Source: Pseudovibrio japonicus (GTDB lineage: Bacteria > Pseudomonadota > Alphaproteobacteria > Rhizobiales > Stappiaceae). Taken from it: a stretch of 64,000 nucleotides of DNA. The stretch lies in contig NZ_BMXE01000008.1 of assembly GCF_014651595.1 (NCBI RefSeq), forward strand, positions 62,001 through 126,000, read 5' to 3'. The notes beneath the pieces were generated by a model, which did not search any database, was not told the DNA's origin, and saw only the letters and a program-made list of their open reading frames with translations. Position numbers and translations under genes: made by a program. Below are positions 29,848 to 39,277 of the stretch, in pieces. Every line of letters starts with the position of its first letter. Position 1 is the first letter of the stretch.

Positions 29848-30591
29848 TCATTCCGTGGCAATCAACAAGCGTTCAGAACGAAAAGGGGCAGGGGCGGCGC
29901 TAAGTCTCAGCCCGCCATACCCGGCAGCACCAGCCTCCGGCAAAGTCTCCTGTTCCAAAGCATCAACATGCTGAATTTCCAAAACGGAGTAGGTCCGCTG
30001 ATAGGTCCAGGTCCGGTTCTCAACGGCGGTGAGGTCTGGATTAGGTGGCCGTTCATTGGTGAAGGCATAAAAATACAGAGTAAAGCCAAAGGACTCGACA
30101 GGCTGAACACAAAGCGCTGTCATACCCCAGTCGAAAAGATCAGGCTCAATCGCTGCAATGTCGCTTGTGCGCAGGGTCACAAGGCTCAAATGTGGACCGC
30201 CCCCAAAAAGGCGCTTATCAAACTCTTGAGCAGGACGATCTCCCGCAAACCAATGATCAATCAGTTCAATTGTAAACCCTTCTGGATCCGTGAACTTGGC
30301 CAGGTAGCCCACATCGCGGAACTGCTGGGGCCCCGCCACAGCAATCCCCCGCGCCTGAAGCTGGGCGCAGGCCAGCTCGATATTAGGCACCGATATGGCA
30401 ATCTTCCAATAAAGGTCAGAGGCCTGAGGCGTATATGGCCCGTCCGCCTCGATAAACTGCAACGCGGTCTCTTCTGCCGAGTACCCGATCCGTCCGTCGC
30501 CCTGATCGGACATACCTAATACATCGCAATAAAACTGCTTTTGAGCAGCCACATCACGGACGCGCAAACAAAGAGTATCAAGCTGTGTCAT
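29848..30591 (-). CDS. Glyoxalase/bleomycin-resistance (VOC) family protein
   Basis: Two VOC modules in about 247 residues: the first (LDTLCLRVRDVAAQKQFYCDVLGM ... AKFTDPEGFTIELIDHW) is well conserved; the second (HLSLVTLRTSDIAAIEPDLFDWGM) is weaker. VOC metalloenzymes act as lyases, isomerases or dioxygenases; the specific reaction is unknown. Start at 30591 (MTQLDTLCL) rather than the open frame to 30720, which overlaps the upstream gene. It lies 43 bases after the SnoaL-like gene on the same strand. Confidence 0.8.
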   Translation of the reverse strand: MTQLDTLCLRVRDVAAQKQFYCDVLGMSDQGDGRIGYSAEETALQFIEADGPYTPQASDLYWKIAISVPNIELACAQLQARGIAVAGPQQFRDVGYLAKFTDPEGFTIELIDHWFAGDRPAQEFDKRLFGGGPHLSLVTLRTSDIAAIEPDLFDWGMTALCVQPVESFGFTLYFYAFTNERPPNPDLTAVENRTWTYQRTYSVLEIQHVDALEQETLPEAGAAGYGGLRLSAAPAPFRSERLLIATE

Positions 30592-30634
30592 AAGAGGCTG
30601 TCCTTCATCAGGGCACGAGGCAAATAGGGGAGGC

Positions 30635-31093
30635 TTACTGGGCGATTTCGAAATAATCCTCACGCAGCAAAGCGCGGCCATCTGGCTGCAGAACCCAAAG
30701 CTCATTGGTGATGATGCCATGGGCCTTGTTCATCTTCCAGTCAGCGGCAACGCGCGCGGAAGTCTGGTCCAAAACTGTGGTGACAGTCTTGCTGTAGACC
30801 ACATCATCAAACCCTTTGGAGATGATGCCCGCCCAGAAGTCTTCGATGGCCTCACGTCCTTCAAACGTGCCAAAAGGCTTTACAACCATCACGGCATCTT
30901 CCTCATATAGCGCCGCAGCACCCGCTGCATCACCTGCGTTAAACGCATCACGCCATGCCTTGCTTGCTGTGGCAACAGCTGTGCTGAGCTTGTATTCACC
31001 TTCAGCCAGTTTACCCGCTTCCTCAGCAATGGCCTGTCCGCTCAACCCAACCGCGACTGTTGCGGCCAGAGCAATAGATTTAATGAAAGTCAT
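30635..31093 (-). CDS. Exported SnoaL/NTF2-like protein
   Basis: 152 residues with a Sec signal peptide (MTFIKSIALAATVAVGLSGQ, cleavage near AIA-EE). The mature part is a SnoaL/DUF4440-type cone fold: ASKAWRDAFNAGDAAGAAALYEEDA, then EGREAIEDFWAG, then the closing LREDYFEIAQ. Such proteins are small ligand-binding or isomerase-like folds; the role is unknown. GGAG ahead of the ATG. First gene of a two-gene unit with the VOC protein, divergent from the LysR gene at 31203. Confidence 0.78.
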   Translation of the reverse strand: MTFIKSIALAATVAVGLSGQAIAEEAGKLAEGEYKLSTAVATASKAWRDAFNAGDAAGAAALYEEDAVMVVKPFGTFEGREAIEDFWAGIISKGFDDVVYSKTVTTVLDQTSARVAADWKMNKAHGIITNELWVLQPDGRALLREDYFEIAQ

Positions 31094-31202
31094 CAGGTGA
31101 TCTCCAGTCAGATGCGATGTTGATGACTGTTAAATGCCGTATTTGCATTGTTTGAAAAACACGCTATCTCTGAAATGACTATTCACATAACGAGAACAAA
31201 AA

Positions 31203-32108
31203 ATGCTCTCAACGCTCCCGCTCTCCTTTGTTACCGTGGTCGAAACCGGATCGATCACCCGCGCAGCAGATGAGCTGAATATTGCCAAGTCTGCCGTGAG
31301 CCAAAATCTGAAGCGGCTGGAAGAGCAGCTCGATGTCAAACTCGCCATCCGCACCACACGCCATCTGTCCCTGACGCCCGCAGGGGAGCGCTACTATCAG
31401 CGCTGCAAGGAAATCCTCGCACTCGCACAGCAGGCGGAAACGGAGATGGAGAGTTTCGGAGCCACGCCATCAGGCCCGATCACGATCACCGCACCACATG
31501 CGTTGATCGCCCCCGTTATTGCTCCCGCTCTTGCCACGGTGAAACAGAAGTTCCCAAACCTTGAGCCCTCGGTGATCGCAGAGGACAAGCGCCTCAACCT
31601 GATTACAGAAGGGATCGACGTTGCCATCAGTGTCGGCCAGCTGCCGGACAGTACACTGCACGCCCGCCGCGTTGGCACCCTGCGCGATGTCCTGTGCGCC
31701 GCCCCGTTTGTAATGCAGGATGCACCCGCCTCTGATGATCCGCTCTACTGGCAATGGGTTCAGGCCCTGCCATACATCGCCCATATGCGAGAGCCAGCCG
31801 TAGTCAACCACCGCCTCCAAATCTCGGATCATTCAGAGTACGTTGACCTCAGCTTCCGCTCTGCCATCAAAGCCAACACCATCGAAGCCATTGCAGCCTT
31901 CGCACGAAACGGACTGGGCATCGCGCTTCTGCCGGACATTGGCATTGCACAGGACCTGATGACCGGCCATCTCCAGCCGCTCAGTGGCCTGCCAGAGCCG
32001 GAGCCAATCCCGATATACGCCGTGCACAGCTACGACACCCTGCCACCCAAATCAGTGCAGGAGACCATCACAGCTATTCAGTTGGCCTTGGCAAAAGTCT
32101 TGCCGTGA
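31203..32108 (+). CDS. LysR-family transcriptional regulator, intact paralogue of the fragment at 6788
   Basis: 301 residues; helix-turn-helix ETGSITRAADELNIAKSAVSQNLKRLEEQLDVKL, then an inducer-binding domain. The C-terminal half closely matches the broken LysR at 6788-7109. It is divergent from the SnoaL-VOC unit across about 110 bases, which marks that unit as its likely target. Stops just before a GFA gene on the same strand. Confidence 0.9.
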   Translation: MLSTLPLSFVTVVETGSITRAADELNIAKSAVSQNLKRLEEQLDVKLAIRTTRHLSLTPAGERYYQRCKEILALAQQAETEMESFGATPSGPITITAPHALIAPVIAPALATVKQKFPNLEPSVIAEDKRLNLITEGIDVAISVGQLPDSTLHARRVGTLRDVLCAAPFVMQDAPASDDPLYWQWVQALPYIAHMREPAVVNHRLQISDHSEYVDLSFRSAIKANTIEAIAAFARNGLGIALLPDIGIAQDLMTGHLQPLSGLPEPEPIPIYAVHSYDTLPPKSVQETITAIQLALAKVLP

Positions 32109-32223
32109 GGCGTTTGCATGCTTAAGTGACACTCATAAATCCGCCTTCAAGCCATGGTTTTCGTTACTCACACGGCACTTGGCACGATAGCCTGCCGGTT
32201 CACTTGATACGGAGAGAAGCAAG

Positions 32224-32601
32224 ATGGAACAGATAACCGGCGGATGCCAGTGCGGTGAGGTCCGTATCGTCGCCTCTGGACGCCCGGATCGGGTCGGCGT
32301 TTGCCACTGCCTCGACTGCCGCAAACACCACGGAGCCGTTTTTGGCGCCGCAGCAATCTACCCGGAAGACGCTGTGGCCGTAGCAGGGCAGCTGAACGAC
32401 TATCAGGGCCGTTACTTCTGCCCCAAATGCGGCTCTTCCGTCTTCTCAACCAGCGAGGGTGAGGTCGAAGTCCATCTGGGCACATTCGACAAGCCAAGCC
32501 AGTTCAACCCAACCTACGAACTCTGGACATCCCGCCGCGAAACCTGGCTCCCCGCGTTTCCAGTCTCCGAAACCTACGAGAAGAACCGCAGCGACGATTG
32601 A
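32224..32601 (+). CDS. GFA/CENP-V-fold zinc protein (copy 1 of 4)
   Basis: 125 residues with the zinc-site pattern of the family: GGCQCGEVRI, CHCLDCRKHHG and FCPKCGSSVF. The family is named for a glutathione-dependent formaldehyde-activating enzyme, but most members have no assigned activity. It lies 115 bases after the LysR gene, with ribosome site AGAAGCAAG. One of four such genes in this window. Confidence 0.88.
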   Translation: MEQITGGCQCGEVRIVASGRPDRVGVCHCLDCRKHHGAVFGAAAIYPEDAVAVAGQLNDYQGRYFCPKCGSSVFSTSEGEVEVHLGTFDKPSQFNPTYELWTSRRETWLPAFPVSETYEKNRSDD

Positions 32602-32920
32602 CCCGTCACCAATGTGGTACAGCTGCTGCGTGAAACGGAATGAGGTCGCATTATCATCCAATTAGAGTCATTTTTGACATAAGTACATCCGGCGATTCTT
32701 ATTTGTATCGGTGGTAATCTGTGTAATGCTGTTCCTGAGATATTTGGGTGTGAAGCCGATATCTAACTTGGTGTATCGATGGCCTTGCCTCTGCAGGTCT
32801 TAGCTGAGATCCTAACGAAACCACCAAGTCATCGTTGATAGGAAAGTACAAACACCCCATCTTATCTATTTACCTATACGTTAATGTGTGATCCTATACG
32901 TATATTGTTAGAGAGTAATT
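32602..32920. other. Gap with a 20-bp-spaced direct repeat
   Basis: No gene seen. CCTATACGT occurs at 32873-32881 and again at 32893-32901, exactly 20 bases (about two helical turns) apart and 20 bases before the hydrolase start. This is a candidate site for a dimeric activator or repressor. Confidence 0.4.
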
Positions 32921-33802
32921 ATGACGATGGAACAGCGGAACGTGGCGATGTCTGAGAGTGACCAGCGCGTCGAGAAAATCACAATTCCAAGTGATGATAC
33001 CGAGCTGACGGGCAACGTCTACTGGCCTTCCGGTGCCCCAAAGTCCTCAGTTATCATACATGGTGCAACCGGCGTGCCGCAGATGTTTTACGCCAAGTTT
33101 GCCCGTTGGGTCGCAGATCAGGGGCATCTCTGCCTCACCTATGACTACCGCGACTTTGGCGCCTCCAGACGCAAGTCTGCGCGCGAGTCTGCTGCAACCA
33201 TGTCCGATTGGGGTTTGTATGACCAGCAGGCGGCGTTTGATGCGCTCCTGCAATTGGCGGATACGCCTAAAACCCATGTGATAGGGCATTCCCTCGGTGG
33301 CTTTATGCTACCCTTCCACGATAATCTGGATAAGGTGGACAAGGTAACCACAGTGGCCTCTGGGCTGGTCTACTGGCGTGATCACCGTCTGCCCTACGTG
33401 ATACAGGTGATCCTGTTCTGGTTCCTGGCCATTCCGTTTATCACCCGCTTCAAGGGATACCTGCCAGGCAAAGCAATTGGCCTGGAAGATATGCCAGCTG
33501 GTGTGTATTGGCAGTGGCGCAAATGGTGCACATCACGCAACTTCTTCGAAGCTGATATTGGCACCGTCCTGCCGCCAATGAATCCGAACACCTATAAAGG
33601 TCCGATCAAGATCATTGGGTTCACAGATGACGACACAGCCCCGAAAATCTCGCTCGACCGTTTGGAGGGGCTCTATAAGGATGCTCAGGTAACGCGCAGA
33701 ATGATCGATCCCCGTGAATATGACTTGAAAGATGTTGGGCACCTGCAAGCGTTTGCCAGTCAGAATGCAGCCGTGTGGCCGGAGATTTTGGACAGTCCGT
33801 AA
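32921..33802 (+). CDS. Alpha/beta hydrolase (serine hydrolase)
   Basis: 293 residues, no signal peptide. Nucleophile elbow GHSLGG near residue 125, an oxyanion region near VIIHGATGVPQ (about 45-55), and a late histidine in KDVGHLQAF. The family includes esterases, lipases and peptidases; the substrate is unknown. GAGAG precedes the ATG at 32921. Probably a single-gene unit with a repeat-containing promoter. Confidence 0.82.
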   Translation: MTMEQRNVAMSESDQRVEKITIPSDDTELTGNVYWPSGAPKSSVIIHGATGVPQMFYAKFARWVADQGHLCLTYDYRDFGASRRKSARESAATMSDWGLYDQQAAFDALLQLADTPKTHVIGHSLGGFMLPFHDNLDKVDKVTTVASGLVYWRDHRLPYVIQVILFWFLAIPFITRFKGYLPGKAIGLEDMPAGVYWQWRKWCTSRNFFEADIGTVLPPMNPNTYKGPIKIIGFTDDDTAPKISLDRLEGLYKDAQVTRRMIDPREYDLKDVGHLQAFASQNAAVWPEILDSP

Positions 33803-33910
33803 AGACCCGCCTCCTTAACAAAGAAAGAACGAAAAAGACCAGAGCTGAAGAGCCCGCATAACACGCCATTAGCGCCAATCTGCTCTACTAGTGGAAAAGC
33901 GGGTAATCCC

Positions 33911-34405
33911 ATGCTTCTTCGATTGATCAAAGTTCTGGTCTCTTTCGCCTTCGGCATTTTTGCCGCCATGGTTTGTTTCAATAACTTTCAGGATTCACCA
34001 GCAAATCTGGCATATATTGAGACTATCATCTCCATGGTGGACACGTTCCCCACCAGCCCCAAGTTCCGGGCATTCTTCCCATTGGAAGCAGCTCCCACCT
34101 TCCTTATTATCATTCTGGCAATTCAGGGCTTTATCGCCCTCATGCTCATACTGGGAAGCGCACGTATGCTGGTCAGTATAAACCGGCCAGCTGACGCTTT
34201 CAGCCGCTCTAAGACCACGGTCTCCGTTGGCTATTGTATCGCGATCCTGCTTTGGTTTGGCGTGTTTGTAGTCGGAGCCGGGGAATGGTTCCTGGCATGG
34301 CAATCCGAATTGGGACGGGGCGCCATCAACACCTCCTACAACATCAGCATCATCGCCTTTCTGGGCCTGATCTTTGTGAACCAGAGAGAAGATCATTACG
34401 AATAA
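33911..34405 (+). CDS. DUF2165 membrane protein
   Basis: 164 residues with four helices. The motifs FNNFQD near residue 25, FPLEAAPTFLIIILAIQGF near 60 and VGAGEWFLAWQSE near 120 fit DUF2165. Function unknown. Follows the hydrolase by about 110 bases on the same strand. Confidence 0.8.
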   Translation: MLLRLIKVLVSFAFGIFAAMVCFNNFQDSPANLAYIETIISMVDTFPTSPKFRAFFPLEAAPTFLIIILAIQGFIALMLILGSARMLVSINRPADAFSRSKTTVSVGYCIAILLWFGVFVVGAGEWFLAWQSELGRGAINTSYNISIIAFLGLIFVNQREDHYE

Positions 34406-34408
34406 GCA

Positions 34409-34436
34409 GGGAGAGCCCCCCTTTAAATTCTCTCCC
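34409..34436 (+). terminator. Possible terminator after the DUF2165 gene
   Basis: GGGAGAG (34409-34415) pairs with CTCTCCC (34430-34436), directly after the stop. No T-run. Confidence 0.4.
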
Positions 34437-34542
34437 TTAGATGTGACCTGAGAGTATCTATCTGAGGCATTTGAAGGACTGCGCTCGCACCGGAATTGCG
34501 CCACGTTTGAAACATGCCGAGTTGTGTTGAAGGGGAGGCGAC

Positions 34543-35202
34543 ATGGATACCAGTTTCGGGCGGAATGCATTCTCAGGTCAGCCTGCCGCGTCCAACGCCA
34601 AGCCGCACGGCTCCCTGCCAGCGCGCTTTCTGGATAACGACTACCTGCTAGGCATCGGCCTTGCACTGCAAAAAAAGCGTGGCACCGAATACCTGACAGG
34701 CAGCGGTAATACCGTTCAGCGCAAGATTAACAATCAACTGCAGCGCGTCACCCTCCAGTACACCAACCGGTCCTTCTATTTCTCCTCAATTTCCGAGGGT
34801 ACGATTGTGGTGTTCAACTACCTGCCACAAAGTGAAAGTATGGCGCACTACAACGAATACGCCCATGTAGGCAAACGCCTTGCAACCATCAGGATGCCAC
34901 AGATCAGCGAGCTTCACCGTGTCGTTGAAGAAACCAAAGCCATCGCCGCCATCGAGCTGCTGCTCACCGAGTTCCCCGGAAGCCTCACCATGCTTCACCC
35001 GGTGAAGACCCGCAAATGGTTCGGTAAAGACCGCATCGAATGGTACGCCCGCCAGGGAGGTCGCCACTATCGGATAGAAACCTCAAACTCCGGCGCAGGC
35101 CTGCACCAATGGGCCGACCACCAAACCCTGCTCAGACTGACCCCAAAACAAATCCACCTCCACTCCGAACTCCGCCTACACCGGATGGGTGAAGAGATTT
35201 AA
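34543..35202 (+). CDS. Hypothetical cytoplasmic protein
   Basis: 219 residues, no signal peptide or membrane helix. GGGGAGG lies before the ATG and codon use looks normal. I recognise no domain. The central stretch (SELHRVVEETKAIAAIELLL, about 125-145) is helical and the C-terminus is His-rich (HLHSELRLHRMGEEI). It stands alone between the DUF2165 gene and a small Gly-rich membrane protein. Confidence 0.65.
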   Translation: MDTSFGRNAFSGQPAASNAKPHGSLPARFLDNDYLLGIGLALQKKRGTEYLTGSGNTVQRKINNQLQRVTLQYTNRSFYFSSISEGTIVVFNYLPQSESMAHYNEYAHVGKRLATIRMPQISELHRVVEETKAIAAIELLLTEFPGSLTMLHPVKTRKWFGKDRIEWYARQGGRHYRIETSNSGAGLHQWADHQTLLRLTPKQIHLHSELRLHRMGEEI

Positions 35203-35296
35203 CTTAATATCGTGATGGATCACTTGTAGTGTTTTGTGATGAGGCTTCGACTGAGAGCGGTTGGAGTCGAAAACCTGTATTAACTGAGGTGCATAC

Positions 35297-35527
35297 ATGT
35301 CCTATTCCGGATTTATGTCGATCGTGGCAACGGTGCTCATAGTGATGGGCTTTGGACTGTTGGGAAGACTTGCAAGCAGGAGTTCTCGCCCGCGCAACAC
35401 GCACCAAACTCATGGATCAACTGGCCTGTGGTACACCGGAGTCGACAGCGGTGCTGGTAGCGACGCCAGTGGCGGTTTTAGCGGCGGTGGTGATGGCGGC
35501 GGCGGTGGCGGTGGGGGAGGCGACTAG
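35297..35527 (+). CDS. Small membrane protein with Gly/Asp-rich tail
   Basis: 76 residues: one membrane helix (MSIVATVLIVMGFGLLGRL) and a low-complexity C-terminus made of Gly with scattered Asp, ending GGGGGGD. GAGG lies seven bases before the ATG. Similar one-helix plus GGGD-tail proteins are common but uncharacterised. The tail is of the kind that could bind cations or stick to other surfaces; this is only a remark on composition. Confidence 0.6.
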   Translation: MSYSGFMSIVATVLIVMGFGLLGRLASRSSRPRNTHQTHGSTGLWYTGVDSGAGSDASGGFSGGGDGGGGGGGGGD

Positions 35528-35633
35528 CTCCGGCAGTCCCAATCAGCCTCTACTCCGGTGTTTCTATACTGCTAAGAGCCCACGGGATTGAGGTATTAAG
35601 AGCGGGACAGAGGCCAACCAATAAGCACAAAAC

Positions 35634-35660
35634 AAAAAAAGCGACCACCAAGGCCGCTTT
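35634..35660 (-). terminator. Terminator of the PhnA-like gene
   Basis: On the minus strand AAAGCGGCC-TTGGT-GGTCGCTTT followed by T. It ends the gene at 35688. Confidence 0.75.
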
Positions 35661-35687
35661 CTGTCGTTCGGGTGCTTTCACCCACCC

Positions 35688-36269
35688 TCAGGATTTCTTC
35701 ACAAACTCCGTCAGAATAACAATACGCTGGTCGTTGACGCGGCCTTCGATGTGTTCGGCGTTGTCGTGAACCAGTGTAATGTTGCGAACCGCTGTGCCGC
35801 GCTTGGCGGTGAAGCCTGCGCCTTTGACTTTCAGGTCCTTGATGAGCGTTACGGTGTCACCAGCAGAAAGCACAGCGCCGTACGTGTCCTTGTGCACAAT
35901 GGTATCACCGTCTTCATCCGCTGCTGCCACACCGGACTGGGCCCATGCCAGCGTTTCCTCATCCAGATACAGCGTATCCAGCAGATCCCGCGCCCATGCT
36001 TCACCGGAAAGGCGGCCCAGCATGCGCCATGCAACCACCTGAACGGCAGGCTCCGTGCTCCATGCGCTTTCATTCAGGCAGCGCCAGTGGTTCACATCCA
36101 GCTCAGCCTCGCTCTCCATCTGAGCAGCGCAGGTCACGCAGGCCAGAATGGATTTCTCCGCACTGCCATCGCTATCCGGACCAACGGCTATAGCAGCCAG
36201 ACCCTCTGTCGCACCGCAAAGCTCGCATTTGTCTTCCGCGCGGCTGCGCAGCTCATTTTCAAGGGACAT
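35688..36269 (-). CDS. PhnA-domain protein with N-terminal zinc ribbon
   Basis: 193 residues. The N-terminus carries two C-x2-C pairs (KCELCGATEG and CVTCAAQ), a zinc-ribbon layout; the C-terminal ~70 residues are the PhnA beta-barrel (VLSAGDTVTLIKDLKVKGAGFTAKRGTAVRNI ... EGRVNDQRIVILTEFVKK). Despite the name, PhnA proteins are not shown to act in phosphonate breakdown in general. Flanked on both sides by hairpin terminators. Confidence 0.88.
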   Translation of the reverse strand: MSLENELRSRAEDKCELCGATEGLAAIAVGPDSDGSAEKSILACVTCAAQMESEAELDVNHWRCLNESAWSTEPAVQVVAWRMLGRLSGEAWARDLLDTLYLDEETLAWAQSGVAAADEDGDTIVHKDTYGAVLSAGDTVTLIKDLKVKGAGFTAKRGTAVRNITLVHDNAEHIEGRVNDQRIVILTEFVKKS

Positions 36270-36299
36270 GGCTAAAGGCCTTCAGATCGTTGTTTTACG

Positions 36300-36323
36300 A
36301 AAAAGGCGACCAGAGGCCGCCTT
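36300..36323 (-). terminator. Terminator of lepA
   Basis: On the minus strand AAGGCG...CGCCTT followed by TTT, between lepA and the PhnA gene. Confidence 0.65.
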
Positions 36324-36400
36324 AAAATTCTTTGTTTAAGAAGGGTGCTAGCCGGCTCGCCGCAGCCTAAGCTGCTTACTCTCGCGCGGCCTTCGCACCT

Positions 36401-36423
36401 GCAAACGACAATTAGTCGTTTGC
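36401..36423 (-). terminator. Hairpin just after lepA
   Basis: GCAAACGAC (36401-36409), five-base loop, GTCGTTTGC (36415-36423); 22 bases after the lepA stop on the minus strand. No T-run, so it may stabilise the 3' end ahead of the terminator at 36300. Confidence 0.5.
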
Positions 36424-36444
36424 TTTGCTTACGCAAATCGGTGC

Positions 36445-38250
36445 TCAGTCATCCATCTTCAGCGCTTGGATAAACGCTTCCTGAGGGATCTCAACCTTAC
36501 CGAACTGGCGCATCTTCTTCTTACCCGCCTTCTGCTTGTCCAGCAGCTTGCGTTTACGGGAAGCGTCACCGCCGTAACATTTCGCGGTGACATCCTTACG
36601 CAGAGCAGAAAGAGTCTCACGCGCAATCACGCGGCCACCAAGTGCTGCCTGAATAGGAATCTTGAACATGTGCCGAGGGATCAGCTCTTTAAGAACCTCA
36701 CACATCGCACGCCCGCGTTTATCTGCCTGTGACCGGTGAACCAGCACGGAGAGTGCATCAACCGGCTCATCGTTCACCAGAATAGACATCTTTGCCAAAT
36801 CACCAGCACGGTATTCACTGATTGTATAATCAAACGAAGCGTAGCCCTTGGAAATGGACTTCAGGCGGTCGTAGAAATCGAAGACCACTTCGTTGAGCGG
36901 CAGGTCATAGGTGACCATCGCACGAGACCCAACGTAAGAAAGGTCTACCTGTACACCGCGGCGATCCTGACACAGTTTCAAGATAGCACCGAGATACTCA
37001 TCCGGCGTCATGATGTTGGCGCGGATCCAAGGCTCACGGATCTCTTTGATCTTCACAACATCCGGCATATCAGCAGGGTTGTGCATTTCAAACTGAGAGC
37101 CGTCCGTCATCTCCATCTCATAAACAACAGACGGTGCTGTTGCGATGAGATCAAGGTTGAATTCACGGGACAGACGCTCCTGAATGATCTCAAGATGCAG
37201 CAGACCAAGGAAACCACAGCGGAAACCAAACCCAAGTGCAGCCGATGTTTCCATCTCGTAAGAGAAAGACGCATCATTGAGGCGCAGCTTGCCCATGGCA
37301 GAGCGCAGGTCTTCAAAGTCGTTGGCATCAACCGGGAACAGACCACAGAACACAACAGGCTGAGCTGGCTTAAAGCCCGGTAGCGCTTCAGTGCAGCCCT
37401 TCTTGTCATGGGTGATGGTGTCACCCACGCGGGTATCAGCAACTTCCTTAATGGAAGCAGTCAGAACGCCAATCTCGCCTGGTCCAAGACGGTCCGTCGC
37501 AACAAAGGCCGGGGTCATCACACCCACGCGGTCAACTGGATACACAGCGCCTGTACCCATCATCTTGATGGTGTCGCCTTTTTTCAGCTCACCGTCGATC
37601 ACGCGGATAAGAACCATCACACCAAGGTACGTATCGTACCAGCTGTCCACCAACATAGCCTTCAACGGGCCATCCGGGTTGCCTTTAGGAGCTGGAAGTT
37701 GTTTGACGATCGCTTCCAAAACATCAGGAATACCAAGCCCGGTCTTCGCTGAAATCATTACAGAGTCAGAGGTATCAAGGCCGATAACATCTTCAATCTG
37801 TTCCTTGATGCGATCCGGCTCTGCTGCAGGCAGATCAACCTTGTTGAGAACGGTCACGATATCGTGGTCGTTGTCGATCGCCTGATAAACGTTCGCAAGC
37901 GTCTGCGCTTCCACACCTTGGGAGGCATCAACCACCAAAAGGGAGCCTTCCACCGCAGCAAGGGAGCGAGAAACTTCATAGGCAAAGTCCACGTGACCTG
38001 GGGTGTCGATCAGGTTCAGCGTGTACTCTTCACCGTCCTCCGCCTTATAAATCAGGCGAACGGTTTGAGCCTTAATGGTAATGCCGCGTTCCTTCTCGAT
38101 ATCCATGGAATCGAGAACCTGCTCCGTCATCTCACGCTCGGTGAGAGTGCCGGTAGACTGGATGAGGCGATCGGCCAGGGTGGACTTACCATGGTCGATG
38201 TGCGCGACAATCGAGAAATTGCGAATATTGGACAAAGTTTTGGTCGTCAT
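36445..38250 (-). CDS. lepA: Elongation factor 4 (LepA)
   Basis: Ribosome-associated GTPase acting on translation at the membrane and under ionic stress. 601 residues: G1 loop [15 protein letters not shown]2 [11 protein letters not shown]3 DTPGHVDF, G4 NKVDLP, then domain II, the EF-G-like domains and the LepA-specific C-terminal domain ending [17 protein letters not shown]. Complete length. Its own short leader precedes the start at 38250; two hairpins follow. Confidence 0.97.
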   Translation of the reverse strand: MTTKTLSNIRNFSIVAHIDHGKSTLADRLIQSTGTLTEREMTEQVLDSMDIEKERGITIKAQTVRLIYKAEDGEEYTLNLIDTPGHVDFAYEVSRSLAAVEGSLLVVDASQGVEAQTLANVYQAIDNDHDIVTVLNKVDLPAAEPDRIKEQIEDVIGLDTSDSVMISAKTGLGIPDVLEAIVKQLPAPKGNPDGPLKAMLVDSWYDTYLGVMVLIRVIDGELKKGDTIKMMGTGAVYPVDRVGVMTPAFVATDRLGPGEIGVLTASIKEVADTRVGDTITHDKKGCTEALPGFKPAQPVVFCGLFPVDANDFEDLRSAMGKLRLNDASFSYEMETSAALGFGFRCGFLGLLHLEIIQERLSREFNLDLIATAPSVVYEMEMTDGSQFEMHNPADMPDVVKIKEIREPWIRANIMTPDEYLGAILKLCQDRRGVQVDLSYVGSRAMVTYDLPLNEVVFDFYDRLKSISKGYASFDYTISEYRAGDLAKMSILVNDEPVDALSVLVHRSQADKRGRAMCEVLKELIPRHMFKIPIQAALGGRVIARETLSALRKDVTAKCYGGDASRKRKLLDKQKAGKKKMRQFGKVEIPQEAFIQALKMDD

Positions 38251-38693
38251 GAGCGCTCAATTACCACTGCTTTGCGCGATGGCAAAGCATATAATAAGCA
38301 CACATACGCTTTTTTGCTGTTTTCCAGCCAATATTATCCGCAGCGAACCGATTGACCGGAGGTTTCAGCAACGCTTCTGCGAAAAATGGTACTCAAGACT
38401 ATGAGGTATGTTCTATCCTGTTCGGAGGAGGTCTCTCCCTCTGGAGGCGTTAGCCACCACACAGCACCCATGCGACTGCTGTGCCTAAAGTACCCTGCAA
38501 TAAACTCAAGTGATTGCGAATAGTGGACTCTTGAGGCACCGCGAAAAATATGAGAATTCTTCGGGAAGCTGCAGCATCCCACCAAAAATAACTTTTCAGT
38601 TTTCAAAGGAGGATGCGCAGAAGTGTTTTGCTGAGACAGCGTGTGCAATAAACAAAAACGCAAGCTGCCTCAGATGTTTTTGAAGGGGCTTTC
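38251..38693. other. Gap between lepA and the acetyltransferase gene
   Basis: No gene recognised; divergent promoters are expected here. Short frames carry no ribosome site or family motif. Confidence 0.35.
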
Positions 38694-39221
38694 ATGAAAC
38701 TGCGTCAAGCAACCAAATCTGACCTTCCGACTATTCTGGAAATCCATAATGATGCGGTCAAGACTCTGGCTGCAATCTGGACTGACGCTTTGGAAACGCT
38801 GGAAGATCGTCAGAAATGGTTCGACAATCGGCTTGCAGACGGCTTCCCGATCATTGTGGCTGAAGATGATAATGGCGAACTTTTGGGCTACGGCAGTTAT
38901 GGCCCGTTCCGCGAGAAATCTGGCTACGGCAAAACCATAGAGCATTCCGTCTACGTAACACCACAGTCCCGCGGCAAAGGCGCTGGCTCTGTATTGCTGG
39001 AAAAACTAATCGAGCTGGCGAAGCAGGACGGCCACCACGTACTGATTGGTGCAATCGACAGCGAAAACAAAGGCTCAATCAGCCTGCACGCACGCTATGG
39101 CTTCAAGGTTACTGGGGAACTCCCCCAGGTCGGCTTTAAATTCGGCCGCTGGTTGGATCTGACCCTGATGACCCTCATCCTCAACAACGACCCCGCTCCC
39201 GACGCCTACGTCCATGACTAA
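38694..39221 (+). CDS. GNAT acetyltransferase (phosphinothricin acetyltransferase-like)
   Basis: 175 residues. MKLRQATKSDLPTILEIHND at the start and the acetyl-CoA loop VTPQSRGKGAGSVLLEKLI near residue 90, then GAIDSENKGSISLHARYGF. The pattern, with YGPFREKSGY ahead of the loop, is that of the PAT/YncA branch, which N-acetylates small amines, amino acids or phosphinothricin. Single gene ended by a terminator. Confidence 0.88.
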   Translation: MKLRQATKSDLPTILEIHNDAVKTLAAIWTDALETLEDRQKWFDNRLADGFPIIVAEDDNGELLGYGSYGPFREKSGYGKTIEHSVYVTPQSRGKGAGSVLLEKLIELAKQDGHHVLIGAIDSENKGSISLHARYGFKVTGELPQVGFKFGRWLDLTLMTLILNNDPAPDAYVHD

Positions 39222-39227
39222 CCAAAA

Positions 39228-39249
39228 AAGGGAGCGTCACCGCTCCCTT
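39228..39249 (+). terminator. Terminator after the PAT-like gene
   Basis: AAGGGAGCG-TCAC-CGCTCCCTT, just after the stop; can also serve the outer-membrane gene from the other side. Confidence 0.8.
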
Positions 39250-39277
39250 CGTGTCTTCTTGAGATAAGCTAACAAGC

